Made by a program: the position numbers and the translations under genes | Shown here: in pieces, positions 14,720 through 23,840 of the stretch | Numbering within the stretch: the first letter of the stretch is position 1 | How the letters are laid out: each line of letters opens with the position of its first letter | Source: Anoxypelagibacter denitrificans | Lineage (GTDB): Bacteria > Pseudomonadota > Alphaproteobacteria > Pelagibacterales > Pelagibacteraceae | Assembly: GCA_017640265.1 (NCBI GenBank) | Contig: JAGFVZ010000004.1 | Coordinates: 1 to 31,864 of the forward strand | Direction of reading: 5' to 3' | Length of the DNA stretch: 31,864 nucleotides | Notes under the pieces: generated by a model | The model's input: the letters and a program-made list of their open reading frames with translations, nothing else | Told to the model about the DNA's origin: nothing | Database searches by the model: none

Positions 14720-16630
14720 ATGCAATACGCAATTTTATTTTTACCATTACTTGGGGCAATTTTTGGATATTCAGCTAAGCACTTTGGTGATTTATTTTCA
14801 CAATTAATTACAACCCTTTTTGTTTGTCTATCTGCAATTTTATCAATCATAGTTTTTTATAACGGTATTTTTCACGAAAACTATGGAAACTATCTAGTAT
14901 TTCAATGGATTAGTTCTGGGGATTTCATAGTCAATTGGTCAATAAATATAGATCCTTTAAGCTCAATAATGCTGGTTATAGTTTCTTTAATTTCAGCTTT
15001 AGTTCACATTTACTCTATTGGATACATGAATCACGATCCTAATAAACCAAGGTTCATGTCCTATCTATCATTATTTACTTTTGCCATGATGACACTAGTA
15101 GTATCTGATAATTTTTTACAACTATTTTTTGGATGGGAAGGAGTTGGTTTGTCCTCATACCTTTTAATTGGATTCTGGTATAAAAAAGATTCAGCAAATA
15201 AAGCGGCAATAAAAGCTTTTATAGTTAATAGAGCGGGAGACTTTGGTTTTGTAATAGCTTTATTCTTGATATTTTTATTTTTCGGGACTTTAAACTACAA
15301 TGAAGTTTTTCAGCTAGTTCCAATTTTTGCCGAAAAAGAAATTAATTTTTTAGGATTTGATGCAAATTTAATCACTTTAATTTGTTTATTTTTATTTATT
15401 GGCGCAATGGGAAAATCAGCTCAATTTTTTTTACATACTTGGCTGCCAGATGCTATGGAAGGACCAACGCCCGTATCTGCATTGATTCATGCGGCTACAA
15501 TGGTTACTGCCGGAGTATTTTTAGTAGTGAGATGTTCTCCTATTTTTGAATACTCTCAATTTGCTTTAAATTTCGTAACCATAATAGGAATGATAACAGC
15601 ATTTTTTGCTGCATCGGTCGCGATAGTTCAAAACGATATAAAAAGAATAATTGCATATTCAACGTGCAGTCAATTAGGATACATGTTTTTTGCTGCAGGC
15701 GTTGGCGCGTATCATGTAGCAATATTTCATTTGTTCACTCATGCTTTTTTTAAAGCACTATTATTTTTGGGCTCTGGCTCGGTCATACATTCTTTGAATG
15801 ATGAACAGGATATAAGAAATATGGGAGGGCTATGGAAAAAAATGCCATATACGTGGATTTCTATGATTGTAGGAACTTTAGCTCTTACAGGATTTCCTTT
15901 TTTATCTGGTTACTATTCAAAGGATGCAATTATTGAATTTGCCTATTTAAGCGGAACAAACGTCGGTTATTTTGCAACCATGGTAGGAATAGCTACAGCT
16001 TTCTTAACAGCGGTTTATTCTTGGAGACTAATATTTAAAACTTTTCATGGAAAATTTAATAACAAAAAATTATCTAAGTCAGACATCCATGATTCTGGGT
16101 TAGTCATAATTTTACCTTTGACCGCTTTAGCTTTAGGAGCAATATTCTCAGGTTTTCTATTTAAAGATTTTTTAATTGGTCACCATTCTATGGATTTTTG
16201 GAAAAATTCAATCTTTTTGTTAGAAGAAATAGAACACCTGGATGTACCTATCTGGTTATTATATATAACGCCTATTATAGTAACTCTGTCTATTCCTCTG
16301 GCTTATTATCTGTATATCAAAAATACCAAAGTGTTAGAAAAAATAAAACTTAAGAACAAGTTGCTTTATGAATTTCTGTTAAATAAATGGTACTTTGATG
16401 AAATCTATGAATTAATTTTTGTTAAACCAATCAAATCTATTGGATCATTCCTTTGGAAGGCAGGAGATGAAAAAACTATTGATCGTTTTGGTCCAGATGG
16501 TATTTCAAAAATTGTTAAAGCAATTTCAAACAAAGCTGTAAAATTACAAAGCGGATATATTTTTGATTATGCCTTTGTGATGTTGATTGGTTTATCTTTA
16601 TTATTAACTTTTTTTATTATTTATAAATGA
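14720..16630 (+). CDS. nuoL: NADH-quinone oxidoreductase subunit L
   Basis: 636 residues, a Mrp-antiporter-like proton pump at the far end of the membrane arm. Conserved stretches are INIDPLSSIMLVIVSLISALVHIYSIGYM, LQLFFGWEGVGLSSYLLIGFWY with the key Glu, MGKSAQFFLHTWLPDAMEGPTPVSALIHAATMVTAGVFLV with its Lys and His, and QNDIKRIIAYSTCSQLGYM. The C-terminal part has the long lateral-helix region and ends in a final membrane helix (about 610-633). Length and motif order match full NuoL; nothing is missing. It overlaps nuoM by 4 nt (ATGA). Confidence 0.97.
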   Translation: MQYAILFLPLLGAIFGYSAKHFGDLFSQLITTLFVCLSAILSIIVFYNGIFHENYGNYLVFQWISSGDFIVNWSINIDPLSSIMLVIVSLISALVHIYSIGYMNHDPNKPRFMSYLSLFTFAMMTLVVSDNFLQLFFGWEGVGLSSYLLIGFWYKKDSANKAAIKAFIVNRAGDFGFVIALFLIFLFFGTLNYNEVFQLVPIFAEKEINFLGFDANLITLICLFLFIGAMGKSAQFFLHTWLPDAMEGPTPVSALIHAATMVTAGVFLVVRCSPIFEYSQFALNFVTIIGMITAFFAASVAIVQNDIKRIIAYSTCSQLGYMFFAAGVGAYHVAIFHLFTHAFFKALLFLGSGSVIHSLNDEQDIRNMGGLWKKMPYTWISMIVGTLALTGFPFLSGYYSKDAIIEFAYLSGTNVGYFATMVGIATAFLTAVYSWRLIFKTFHGKFNNKKLSKSDIHDSGLVIILPLTALALGAIFSGFLFKDFLIGHHSMDFWKNSIFLLEEIEHLDVPIWLLYITPIIVTLSIPLAYYLYIKNTKVLEKIKLKNKLLYEFLLNKWYFDEIYELIFVKPIKSIGSFLWKAGDEKTIDRFGPDGISKIVKAISNKAVKLQSGYIFDYAFVMLIGLSLLLTFFIIYK

Positions 16631-18123
16631 ATTTTCCAATATTATCTTCGATTACTTTTTTGCCGTTAATAGGAGCGTTTTTTATATTTTTAACAAGAAG
16701 TGAGAAAAACCAGAGTGACAAAAATCCGATATATCTATCTCTTTTTACTAGTTTTACGAATTTTTTTCTCGTTTTATTTTTATGGTATTCATTTGATCCC
16801 ACAACGTATGATTTTCAATTTGTTGAAGAAACTACTTGGATTAGCGGTTTTATAAAATTTAAATTTGGAATAGATGGTATTTCAATTTTATTTATTCTCT
16901 TAACAGCTTTTATTACACCCATTTGTATTATTTCCTGTATCAACAGTATTAAATCAAGACTAAAAGAATTTTTAATAGCAATTCTTGTTTTAGAAACTTT
17001 TATGATTGGAGTATTTTGCTCCCTTGATCTTGTAATTTTTTATCTTTTTTTTGAGGCAGGCTTAATCCCTATGTTTTTAATTATTGGTATCTGGGGAGGA
17101 GCTAGAAAAGTTTATTCAGCATTTAAATTCTTTTTATTTACTCTTTTAGGTTCTGTTTTGATGCTCGTTGCTATAATTGCCATATATTGGATAACAGGCA
17201 CAACAGATGTAGTGGATATTTACGAGATTAAAATTCCAAAAGAATTTCAATATTTATTATGGTTAGCGTTTTTTAGTTCTTTCGCTGTAAAATTGCCGAT
17301 GTGGCCCGTTCATACTTGGTTGCCTGATGCACACGTTGAAGCACCTACTGCAGGCTCAGTTATATTAGCTGCCATTTTACTTAAGATGGGTGGATATGGT
17401 TTTTTACGATTTTCTCTTGGAATGTTTCCATTAGCTTCGGAATACTTTGTTCCATTAATTTTTGCTCTAAGTGTGATAGCGATAATTTACACCTCTTTAG
17501 TTGCTTTGATGCAAGATGATATGAAGAAATTAATTGCGTATTCATCTGTTGCGCACATGGGATTTGTTACAATGGGTATATTTACCTTTAACAAACAGGG
17601 AATTGAAGGCAGCATGATACAAATGCTAAGTCATGGATTAATTTCGGCTGCTTTATTTTTATGCGTTGGCGTTCTTTATGACAGAACCCACTCAAGATTA
17701 ATAAAATCTTATGGTGGTTTAGTTCATATTTTACCAAAGTATTCCTTCGTTTTTATGATTTTTGCCCTTGGAACTCTAGGATTGCCCGGGACCAGTGGTT
17801 TCGTAGGTGAATTTTTAGTTTTAGTAGGAACTTTTAAAGTGAATTTCTTAGTTGCTATTATAGGTAGTTTAGGAGTTATTTTGTCGGCTGCCTATATGCT
17901 TTGGTTATATAAAAGAGTTATATTTGGTAAATTGGAAAAAGTTGAATTGAAAAAAATCAAGGATATCAATTTATCGGAGTCTGGAATTTTATTTGTTCTT
18001 GCTGCACTAGTAATATTTTTTGGTTTTTATCCGGATCCATTTTTAGAAACTATGAGGGTTTCTGTAGACAATCTTATTGATAATTATAATTTAGAAATTA
18101 ACAGGAGCATCGCTCTGAAATAA
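16627..18123 (+). CDS. nuoM: NADH-quinone oxidoreductase subunit M
   Basis: 498 residues, the second antiporter-like proton pump (ND4). Visible marks are FKFGIDGISILFILLTAFITPICI, the FYLFFEAGLIPMFLIIGIWGG helix with its conserved Glu, AVKLPMWPVHTWLPDAHVEAPTAGSVILAAILLKMGGYG with the Lys/His pair, LMQDDMKKLIAYSSVAHMGFV, and MLSHGLISAALFLCVG. It starts inside the nuoL stop (4-nt overlap) and ends 6 nt before nuoN. About 14 hydrophobic helices are predicted by eye. Confidence 0.97.
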   Translation: MNFPILSSITFLPLIGAFFIFLTRSEKNQSDKNPIYLSLFTSFTNFFLVLFLWYSFDPTTYDFQFVEETTWISGFIKFKFGIDGISILFILLTAFITPICIISCINSIKSRLKEFLIAILVLETFMIGVFCSLDLVIFYLFFEAGLIPMFLIIGIWGGARKVYSAFKFFLFTLLGSVLMLVAIIAIYWITGTTDVVDIYEIKIPKEFQYLLWLAFFSSFAVKLPMWPVHTWLPDAHVEAPTAGSVILAAILLKMGGYGFLRFSLGMFPLASEYFVPLIFALSVIAIIYTSLVALMQDDMKKLIAYSSVAHMGFVTMGIFTFNKQGIEGSMIQMLSHGLISAALFLCVGVLYDRTHSRLIKSYGGLVHILPKYSFVFMIFALGTLGLPGTSGFVGEFLVLVGTFKVNFLVAIIGSLGVILSAAYMLWLYKRVIFGKLEKVELKKIKDINLSESGILFVLAALVIFFGFYPDPFLETMRVSVDNLIDNYNLEINRSIALK

Positions 18124-18129
18124 AAATAT

Positions 18130-19542
18130 ATGATATTAATTAAATATCTAGTACCAGAAGTTTTTTTGTCTTTGTCTATTTTTTCCTTATTAATGATAGG
18201 CGTATTTGTAAAAAATAGTTTCAATTTAATTTATAAGCTATCCATATTTTTGATTTTTTTGCTCATCTTGATAATTTTAAATACTGATGGTGAAACTATT
18301 AAAATATTTGAAGAAAGTTTTGTGTCCGATCATTTCTCTTTATTTGCTAAACTATTAATTTTAATATCTTCCTTTTTTATCCTAATTATTTCGAAGCAAT
18401 ATATTGTAGACATAAAAAATAATAAATTTGAATATCCAATAATTGTACTTTTATCTATTCTAGGAATGTTTTTTATGGTTAGCAGCAACGATCTAATTCT
18501 ATTTTATTTGGGATTAGAACTACAATCTTTGTCATTATACATTCTGGCATCCATGGATAGAGATAATTTAAAATCTTCAGAAGCCGGCATAAAATATTTT
18601 GTTTTAAGTGCACTTTCATCTGGTCTTTTGCTTTATGGATGCTCACTATTGTATGGATTTACAGGATCGACCAATTTTGAAGTTATCGCATCCAACACTG
18701 CCGATTCTACAATTGGTATTATTTTTGCGATGGTATTTATACTTGTTGGATTAGCGTTTAAAGTTTCAGCCGTTCCATTTCATATGTGGACACCAGATGT
18801 TTATGAGGGTTCGCCTACATCAGTAACCAGTTTTTTTTCTGTTGTTCCCAAAATTGCCGGTATCGTAATATTTATAAGATTTATGTATTTACCTTTTCAA
18901 GAAATTTTAGATCAGTGGAGATATATTTTAGTATTTATATCGATTGCCTCTATGATTTTAGGAGCTGTTGCTGCCATTGGACAAAATAATATAAAAAGAC
19001 TTATCGCTTACAGCTCTATCGGTCACATAGGTTATGCCATTGCAGGCATGACTCCAGGTACAGAAAATGGATTCAAAAGTACTTTAATTTATATTTCAAT
19101 TTATGCCGTCATGAACATAGGAGCTTTTGCTTGTATTTTTTTAATGAAGAGAAATGGAAAATATATTGAAGATATCCAAGAGCTTTCTGGAGCTTCAAGA
19201 AATCATCCGTTAATGTCTTTGTCATTATTAATAATACTATTTTCTTTAGCGGGCATCCCACCTATGGCAGGTTTCTTTGCAAAATTTTATGTTTTTATGG
19301 CTGTAGTTGAAAGCGGAATGTTTACTTTAGCAGCAATTGGTTTGGTTACCACAGTTGTGTCTGCTTTTTATTATATTAGAATTATAAAGATTATGTACTT
19401 TGATGATCCTAAAAAACCATTTGAACAATTAAAAGATTTTGGAATTTACGGATCCTTAATAGTTAGCTGTATCTTTTTAATTTCATTCTTTTTATATCCG
19501 TCTATTTTAAATGAAATTATTTCAAATATTAGTATTTTTTAA
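18130..19542 (+). CDS. nuoN: NADH-quinone oxidoreductase subunit N
   Basis: 470 residues, the third antiporter-like subunit (ND2). Motifs are FYLGLELQSLSLYILASMDR with the helix Glu, EAGIKYFVLSALSSGLLLYGCSLLYGFTGSTNF, GLAFKVSAVPFHMWTPDVYEGSPTSVTSFFSVVPKIAG with its Lys, GAVAAIGQNNIKRLIAYSSIGHIGYA, and LSLAGIPPMAGFFAKFYVF-like sequence near the end. This is the last complex I gene. Its stop shares one base with the start of birA (TAATG), so the next, unrelated genes are probably read from the same message. Confidence 0.97.
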   Translation: MILIKYLVPEVFLSLSIFSLLMIGVFVKNSFNLIYKLSIFLIFLLILIILNTDGETIKIFEESFVSDHFSLFAKLLILISSFFILIISKQYIVDIKNNKFEYPIIVLLSILGMFFMVSSNDLILFYLGLELQSLSLYILASMDRDNLKSSEAGIKYFVLSALSSGLLLYGCSLLYGFTGSTNFEVIASNTADSTIGIIFAMVFILVGLAFKVSAVPFHMWTPDVYEGSPTSVTSFFSVVPKIAGIVIFIRFMYLPFQEILDQWRYILVFISIASMILGAVAAIGQNNIKRLIAYSSIGHIGYAIAGMTPGTENGFKSTLIYISIYAVMNIGAFACIFLMKRNGKYIEDIQELSGASRNHPLMSLSLLIILFSLAGIPPMAGFFAKFYVFMAVVESGMFTLAAIGLVTTVVSAFYYIRIIKIMYFDDPKKPFEQLKDFGIYGSLIVSCIFLISFFLYPSILNEIISNISIF

Positions 19543-20099
19543 TGAAACTAAAGCTGATTAAATTTAATTGTGTAAAAAGCACAAATGACCAGGCAATTAA
19601 AATAATTAGATCTAAAAAAAACAAACAAGGGATTATTATTTCAAACTCGCAAACCAATGGAAAAGGAACGATGGGAAAAAAATGGATTTCACGAAAAGGA
19701 AATTTTTTTGTTTCTATATTCTTTGAACTAAAAAAAACATTGCCAGATTTTAAAGAATTTTCTTTAATTAACCCTCTAATTATTAAGAAAATATTAAACG
19801 AGTATTCTACATTTAAAGTTAAAATTAAATGGCCCAATGATTTACTTATAAGAAGTAAAAAAGTTTGTGGAATTCTTCAAGAACTAATTCAATTTGAAAA
19901 AAGAAATTTTTTAATAATTGGAATTGGAATTAATACATTGCACTGTCCAATAAGTAAGACTTTTGAAGCCACATCCTTGCTTGAATGCTCTAATAAATTG
20001 ATTGATAATTCTGAAATTTTAAATAATTTGAAAAAAAATTATGAAACCATTTTTTGTAATTATAAATTTAATAAAAAATTATTAAAGAAAATTTTATAA
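19542..20099 (+). CDS. birA: Biotin--[acetyl-CoA-carboxylase] ligase, short catalytic form
   Basis: 185 residues: only the class II-like catalytic core, with no N-terminal DNA-binding domain and a curtailed C-terminal domain, so it should be an enzyme and not a repressor. It would make biotinyl-5'-AMP and attach biotin to carrier proteins of carboxylases. Present are STNDQA, KWPNDLLI, the catalytic Lys in KKVCGIL, and GIGIN. The biotinyl-AMP loop, usually GRGRxGRxW, reads G40-K-G-T-M-G-K-K-W48, so both usual arginines of GRGR are replaced (Lys41, Thr43). Thr43 corresponds to R118 of E. coli BirA. The start shares one base with nuoN; coaX follows after 10 nt, the usual alphaproteobacterial pairing. 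Confidence 0.88.
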   Translation: MKLKLIKFNCVKSTNDQAIKIIRSKKNKQGIIISNSQTNGKGTMGKKWISRKGNFFVSIFFELKKTLPDFKEFSLINPLIIKKILNEYSTFKVKIKWPNDLLIRSKKVCGILQELIQFEKRNFLIIGIGINTLHCPISKTFEATSLLECSNKLIDNSEILNNLKKNYETIFCNYKFNKKLLKKIL

Positions 20100-20109
20100 T
20101 GAGATTGAC

Positions 20110-20868
20110 ATGAATTATCTAATTGGCGACATTGGAAATACAAGTTTAAAAATTTGTAAAATAAATAATAAATTTAGGATAGTAAAAACTTTTCTCTTTA
20201 GAACCAAGAGTGTTTATTTAGAAAAAAACTTAAAAAAAAAAATCAATCAGCTTGCCAAAAATAACACCTGTAATAAAATTTTGTTTTCGAGCGTTGTTCC
20301 ACATATTTATAGAAAAATTGATAAAATATTCAGAAAAAAAAATTTTAAGATTTTTGAGATAAAGAAGTTTGGCTTGAATAAACTCCTAAAATTCAGAGTC
20401 AAAAGATACTCACAATTAGGTTCTGATAGAATAGCCAACGCAATTGGAGCCTATTATAAATTTAAAACAAATTGTATTGTAATCGATTTTGGTACCGCAA
20501 CCACTTTTGACGTTATAAAAAAACCTGGCATGTATGATGGTGGCGTTATAACTCCAGGAATAGCACTATCTATTGAAAATTTATTTTCATCTACAGCTTT
20601 GCTACCAACGTTTAAATTAAAAAAATATCCAACAAATTATGGAAAAAATACAAAAGAGGCTTTAAATTCGGGTTTTTTTTGGGGATATCAAGGATTGATT
20701 AACAACATAATTAAAAAGATTATAAAAAAAAATAATAAAAATTTTAAAATTATATTAACTGGAGGATATTCAAATTTGTTTAAGAATAAGATATTTAAAC
20801 AGGCTATTATTGAGAAGGATATAACTATACAAGGAATTCTTAAGGTTTATAGAAAGTTTTTAATATGA
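20110..20868 (+). CDS. coaX: Type III pantothenate kinase
   Basis: 252 residues of the ASKHA-fold type III pantothenate kinase, first step of CoA synthesis from pantothenate. Seen are the N-terminal phosphate loop MNYLIGDIGNTSLKI, the GSDRIANAIGAYYKF segment, the catalytic-Asp motif IDFGTATTFDVI, and GGVITPGIALSIENLFSSTALLP. The C-terminal LTGGYS closes the nucleotide site. The gene is lysine-rich and even more AT-biased than the nuo genes. The type II coaA product is unrelated, so a cell relying on this gene would be insensitive to CoA feedback as known for the family. It overlaps rnj by 4 nt. Confidence 0.9.
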   Translation: MNYLIGDIGNTSLKICKINNKFRIVKTFLFRTKSVYLEKNLKKKINQLAKNNTCNKILFSSVVPHIYRKIDKIFRKKNFKIFEIKKFGLNKLLKFRVKRYSQLGSDRIANAIGAYYKFKTNCIVIDFGTATTFDVIKKPGMYDGGVITPGIALSIENLFSSTALLPTFKLKKYPTNYGKNTKEALNSGFFWGYQGLINNIIKKIIKKNNKNFKIILTGGYSNLFKNKIFKQAIIEKDITIQGILKVYRKFLI

Positions 20869-22526
20869 GTAAAGAAGAACTAATTTTTTGTCCATTAGGA
20901 GGCTCCGGAGAAATCGGAATGAATATGAATTTATTTGCCTACGGTAGCGAAATGAATCAAAAGTGGATTATCGTTGATATGGGAGTTACTTTTGCAGACG
21001 ACTCAATTCCAGGTGTTGACCTAATATATCCTGATCCGGGTTTTATAATTGACAAAAAAGATGATCTTCTTGGCATAGTGTTAACTCACGCTCATGAAGA
21101 TCATATCGGAGCTATCTCGCATATCTGGCCAGATTTAAAATGTAATATTTATGCAACCCCATTTACTGCAGTTTTGATAAAAGAAAAATTTAAGGAAAAA
21201 AAAATTGATATAACCAAAAATTTAAAAATTGTTGAGTTGAATGGCAGCATCAAACTTGGTTCGTTTAATATTGAATTTGTTACTTTGACTCACTCTATTT
21301 TAGAACCAAATGGTTTAAGTATTAAAACCCCAGTGGGAACCATACTTCATACGGGAGACTGGAAAGTTGACCCCAATCCTTTAATTGGAGAGAAGGTTAA
21401 TGAAAAGAAACTCAAAGAAATTGGAAATGAAAAAGTTTTAGCCATGATTTGTGATTCAACGAATGTTTTTAATCTAGGTAGAGCTGGTTCAGAATCCGAT
21501 GTTAGAGATAGTCTCTTAAAGATAATGTCTTTAAAATCTAAACGTATTGTAGTTACTTCATTCGCATCAAATGTAGCAAGAATGGAAAGTATTTTTTATT
21601 GTGCAGAAAAAATAAATCGCGAAATTTCTTTAGTTGGTCGTTCGATGAATCGAATTTTCAAAGCTGCAAGACAGTGCGGATATTTAAAGAATATAAAGGA
21701 TCCAATTGACCCTAGAGAGGCCAAGAAATTTCCTAGGGAAAAGATTGTCTACCTATGTACCGGTTCTCAAGGAGAACCAATGGGAGCAATGAAAAGAATA
21801 ATAAAAGGCATTCATCCCGATGTTTTTTTAGAAAAGAATGATGTGATAATTTTTTCATCAAAAATTATTCCAGGAAATGAAAAAAAATTATATTCGTTAC
21901 ATAACGATATTATTAAACAGGATATTGAACTTGTAACCGAAGAAACAGATTTTGTTCATGTTTCTGGGCATCCAAACAGAGAAGATTTAAAAGATATGTA
22001 TAATTGGGTAAAACCAAATTCAATCATACCGGTACATGGTGAGCACAGACATATGAACGAACATATGAAATTTGCAAAAGAGATGCAGATTCCCCATGCC
22101 CTAAGAGTTGAAAATGGAGATATTATAAGAATTTTTCCAGGTGATAGTCCTAGCATAATCGACAAAGCTCCATCGGGCAGAATGTATTTAGATGGAAGCG
22201 TGGGCGTTGGAGAAGATTCTCAATCAATCAAAGAGAGGAGAAAATTATCGCAAAACGGATATTTAGAAATTACTTTGATTTTAAATAACAGCGGAAAACT
22301 TAACAAACCGATAATATCTTACAGAGGCATTCCAGAAAATTTGCTTGATGAAAAAATTATTTTTAAAGTAGAAGATGAAATATTCAACACTTGCAAAATG
22401 TTTTCAATGAAGAATAAAAATCAAGAAAAAAATTTAATCGAATCACTAAAACAAAATTGTAGAAGAATAATTAGAGATAAAACTGGAAAAAAACCTTTTA
22501 CCAATATAAATATAGCAAGGCTGTAA
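20865..22526 (+). CDS. rnj: Ribonuclease J
   Basis: 553 residues of the metallo-beta-lactamase / beta-CASP family, expected to act as a 5'-3' exoribonuclease and endonuclease in RNA maturation and decay. The metal site is intact: H75-A-H77-E-D79-H80 (THAHEDHIGA), LTHS, HTGDWKVD, and HGEHRH. The beta-CASP part has VVTSFASNVARMES and LCTGSQGEPMGAMKRI. The C-terminal domain (about 450-553) ends GKKPFTNINIARL. Length fits alphaproteobacterial RNase J. It overlaps coaX by 4 nt (ATGA) and shares one base with proS (TAATG). Confidence 0.93.
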   Translation: MSKEELIFCPLGGSGEIGMNMNLFAYGSEMNQKWIIVDMGVTFADDSIPGVDLIYPDPGFIIDKKDDLLGIVLTHAHEDHIGAISHIWPDLKCNIYATPFTAVLIKEKFKEKKIDITKNLKIVELNGSIKLGSFNIEFVTLTHSILEPNGLSIKTPVGTILHTGDWKVDPNPLIGEKVNEKKLKEIGNEKVLAMICDSTNVFNLGRAGSESDVRDSLLKIMSLKSKRIVVTSFASNVARMESIFYCAEKINREISLVGRSMNRIFKAARQCGYLKNIKDPIDPREAKKFPREKIVYLCTGSQGEPMGAMKRIIKGIHPDVFLEKNDVIIFSSKIIPGNEKKLYSLHNDIIKQDIELVTEETDFVHVSGHPNREDLKDMYNWVKPNSIIPVHGEHRHMNEHMKFAKEMQIPHALRVENGDIIRIFPGDSPSIIDKAPSGRMYLDGSVGVGEDSQSIKERRKLSQNGYLEITLILNNSGKLNKPIISYRGIPENLLDEKIIFKVEDEIFNTCKMFSMKNKNQEKNLIESLKQNCRRIIRDKTGKKPFTNINIARL

Positions 22527-23839
22527 TGTTATTATCTAAACTATTTATCCCCATAACAAAAGATTTGCCGGCTGAAGCAAAAATAAAGTCACATCAACTT
22601 ATGTTGAGAACTGGAATGATTAGACAATCTTCAGCAGGGATCTACTCCTGGTTACCATTGGGTTTTAAAATAATGAAAAAAATTGAAAAAATTGTAAAGG
22701 AAGAACAAAATAATATAGGTGCTCAAGAGATGTTGATGCCCACTATACAATCCGCAGATATATGGAAAGAAAGTGGCAGATATGATGATTATGGAGAAGA
22801 AATGCTTAGAATTTCCGATCGTCAGAATAGAGAAATGCTTTATGGCCCAACTAACGAAGAACAAATTACAGAAATTTTTAGATCCTCGATAAAATCATAC
22901 AAATTATTGCCGCAAATTTTGTATCACATACAGTGGAAATTTAGAGATGAACTAAGACCAAGATTTGGCGTAATGAGATGTAGAGAGTTTTATATGAAAG
23001 ATGCTTATTCTTTTGATTTGAGTGAAAATGATGCCATTTTATCTTACAATAAAATGTTCTACGCATATTTGAAAACTTTCCAACGTTTGGGTTTAAAATC
23101 TATACCAATGAAAGCTGAAACAGGACCAATAGGGGGAGACTTATCACATGAGTTTGTAATTCTAGCTGATACCGGAGAAAGCAAAATCTATACCGATAAA
23201 AGAATATTTAATGTTCCAATAGATAAATATAAAAATGATGAAAGCTCTTTAAAAAAAATGAGAAACGATTTCTCTAAATTTTACGCTGTAACCGATAATA
23301 AGTTTAAAGCAGAAGATTTTGATAAGAATGTAAGAAAATCAGATCAATTACAAACCAAAGGTATTGAAGTAGGTCATATATTTTATTTTGGAGACAAATA
23401 TTCTAAATCCATGAATTGTTCCGTTGATAGTAGAGATGGGAAAAAAACTTTCGTCAAAATGGGATCGTATGGTATCGGAGTTTCTAGATTAGTAGCAGCT
23501 ATAATAGAAGCAAAATATGTAAATGAAAAAATGAAATGGCCAATCTCAGTTTCTCCTTTTGATGTTGTAATAATTCCCGCAGTTAACAAAAATGATAAAT
23601 CAAATATGACTAAAGCTTTAAAAATTTATAAAGAATTAAAGAAAAAAGGAATTGACGTGTTACTTGACGATGCCGATGATAATATTGCAAATAAATTTAA
23701 AAAACATGATCTTTTAGGAATACCATTTCAAATTATTGTTGGCTCAAAAGCAACGAAAGATAAATTTGAGTTTAAGGAAATAGATAAAAAATCTCAAATG
23801 CTAAACCTAAATAAAATTATCAAACTTTTAAAAAATTAA
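22526..23839 (+). CDS. proS: Prolyl-tRNA synthetase, short alphaproteobacterial form
   Basis: 437 residues. Class II motifs are visible: motif 1 region RTGMIRQSSAGIYSWLPLGFKIMKKIE, motif 2 YHIQWKFRDELRPRFGVMRCREFYMKDAYSFD, the GPTNEE loop, and motif 3 GSYGIGVSRLVAAIIE, followed by the anticodon-binding domain to the end. It lacks the roughly 180-residue editing insertion found between motifs 2 and 3 in E. coli ProRS, as in other alphaproteobacteria, where a free-standing editing protein may compensate; none is seen here. It shares one base with rnj and lolC starts 1 nt after it. Confidence 0.95.
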   Translation: MLLSKLFIPITKDLPAEAKIKSHQLMLRTGMIRQSSAGIYSWLPLGFKIMKKIEKIVKEEQNNIGAQEMLMPTIQSADIWKESGRYDDYGEEMLRISDRQNREMLYGPTNEEQITEIFRSSIKSYKLLPQILYHIQWKFRDELRPRFGVMRCREFYMKDAYSFDLSENDAILSYNKMFYAYLKTFQRLGLKSIPMKAETGPIGGDLSHEFVILADTGESKIYTDKRIFNVPIDKYKNDESSLKKMRNDFSKFYAVTDNKFKAEDFDKNVRKSDQLQTKGIEVGHIFYFGDKYSKSMNCSVDSRDGKKTFVKMGSYGIGVSRLVAAIIEAKYVNEKMKWPISVSPFDVVIIPAVNKNDKSNMTKALKIYKELKKKGIDVLLDDADDNIANKFKKHDLLGIPFQIIVGSKATKDKFEFKEIDKKSQMLNLNKIIKLLKN

Positions 23840-23840
23840 A

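Noticed and set aside
14720..19542. nuoL, nuoM and nuoN similarity as a recent duplication
   Set aside because: The three share ancient antiporter-family motifs at protein level only; no long identical DNA stretches were seen between them.
22526..23839. proS as a truncated gene because it is about 130 residues shorter than in E. coli
   Set aside because: All class II motifs and the C-terminal domain are present; the short form without the editing insertion is normal in alphaproteobacteria.
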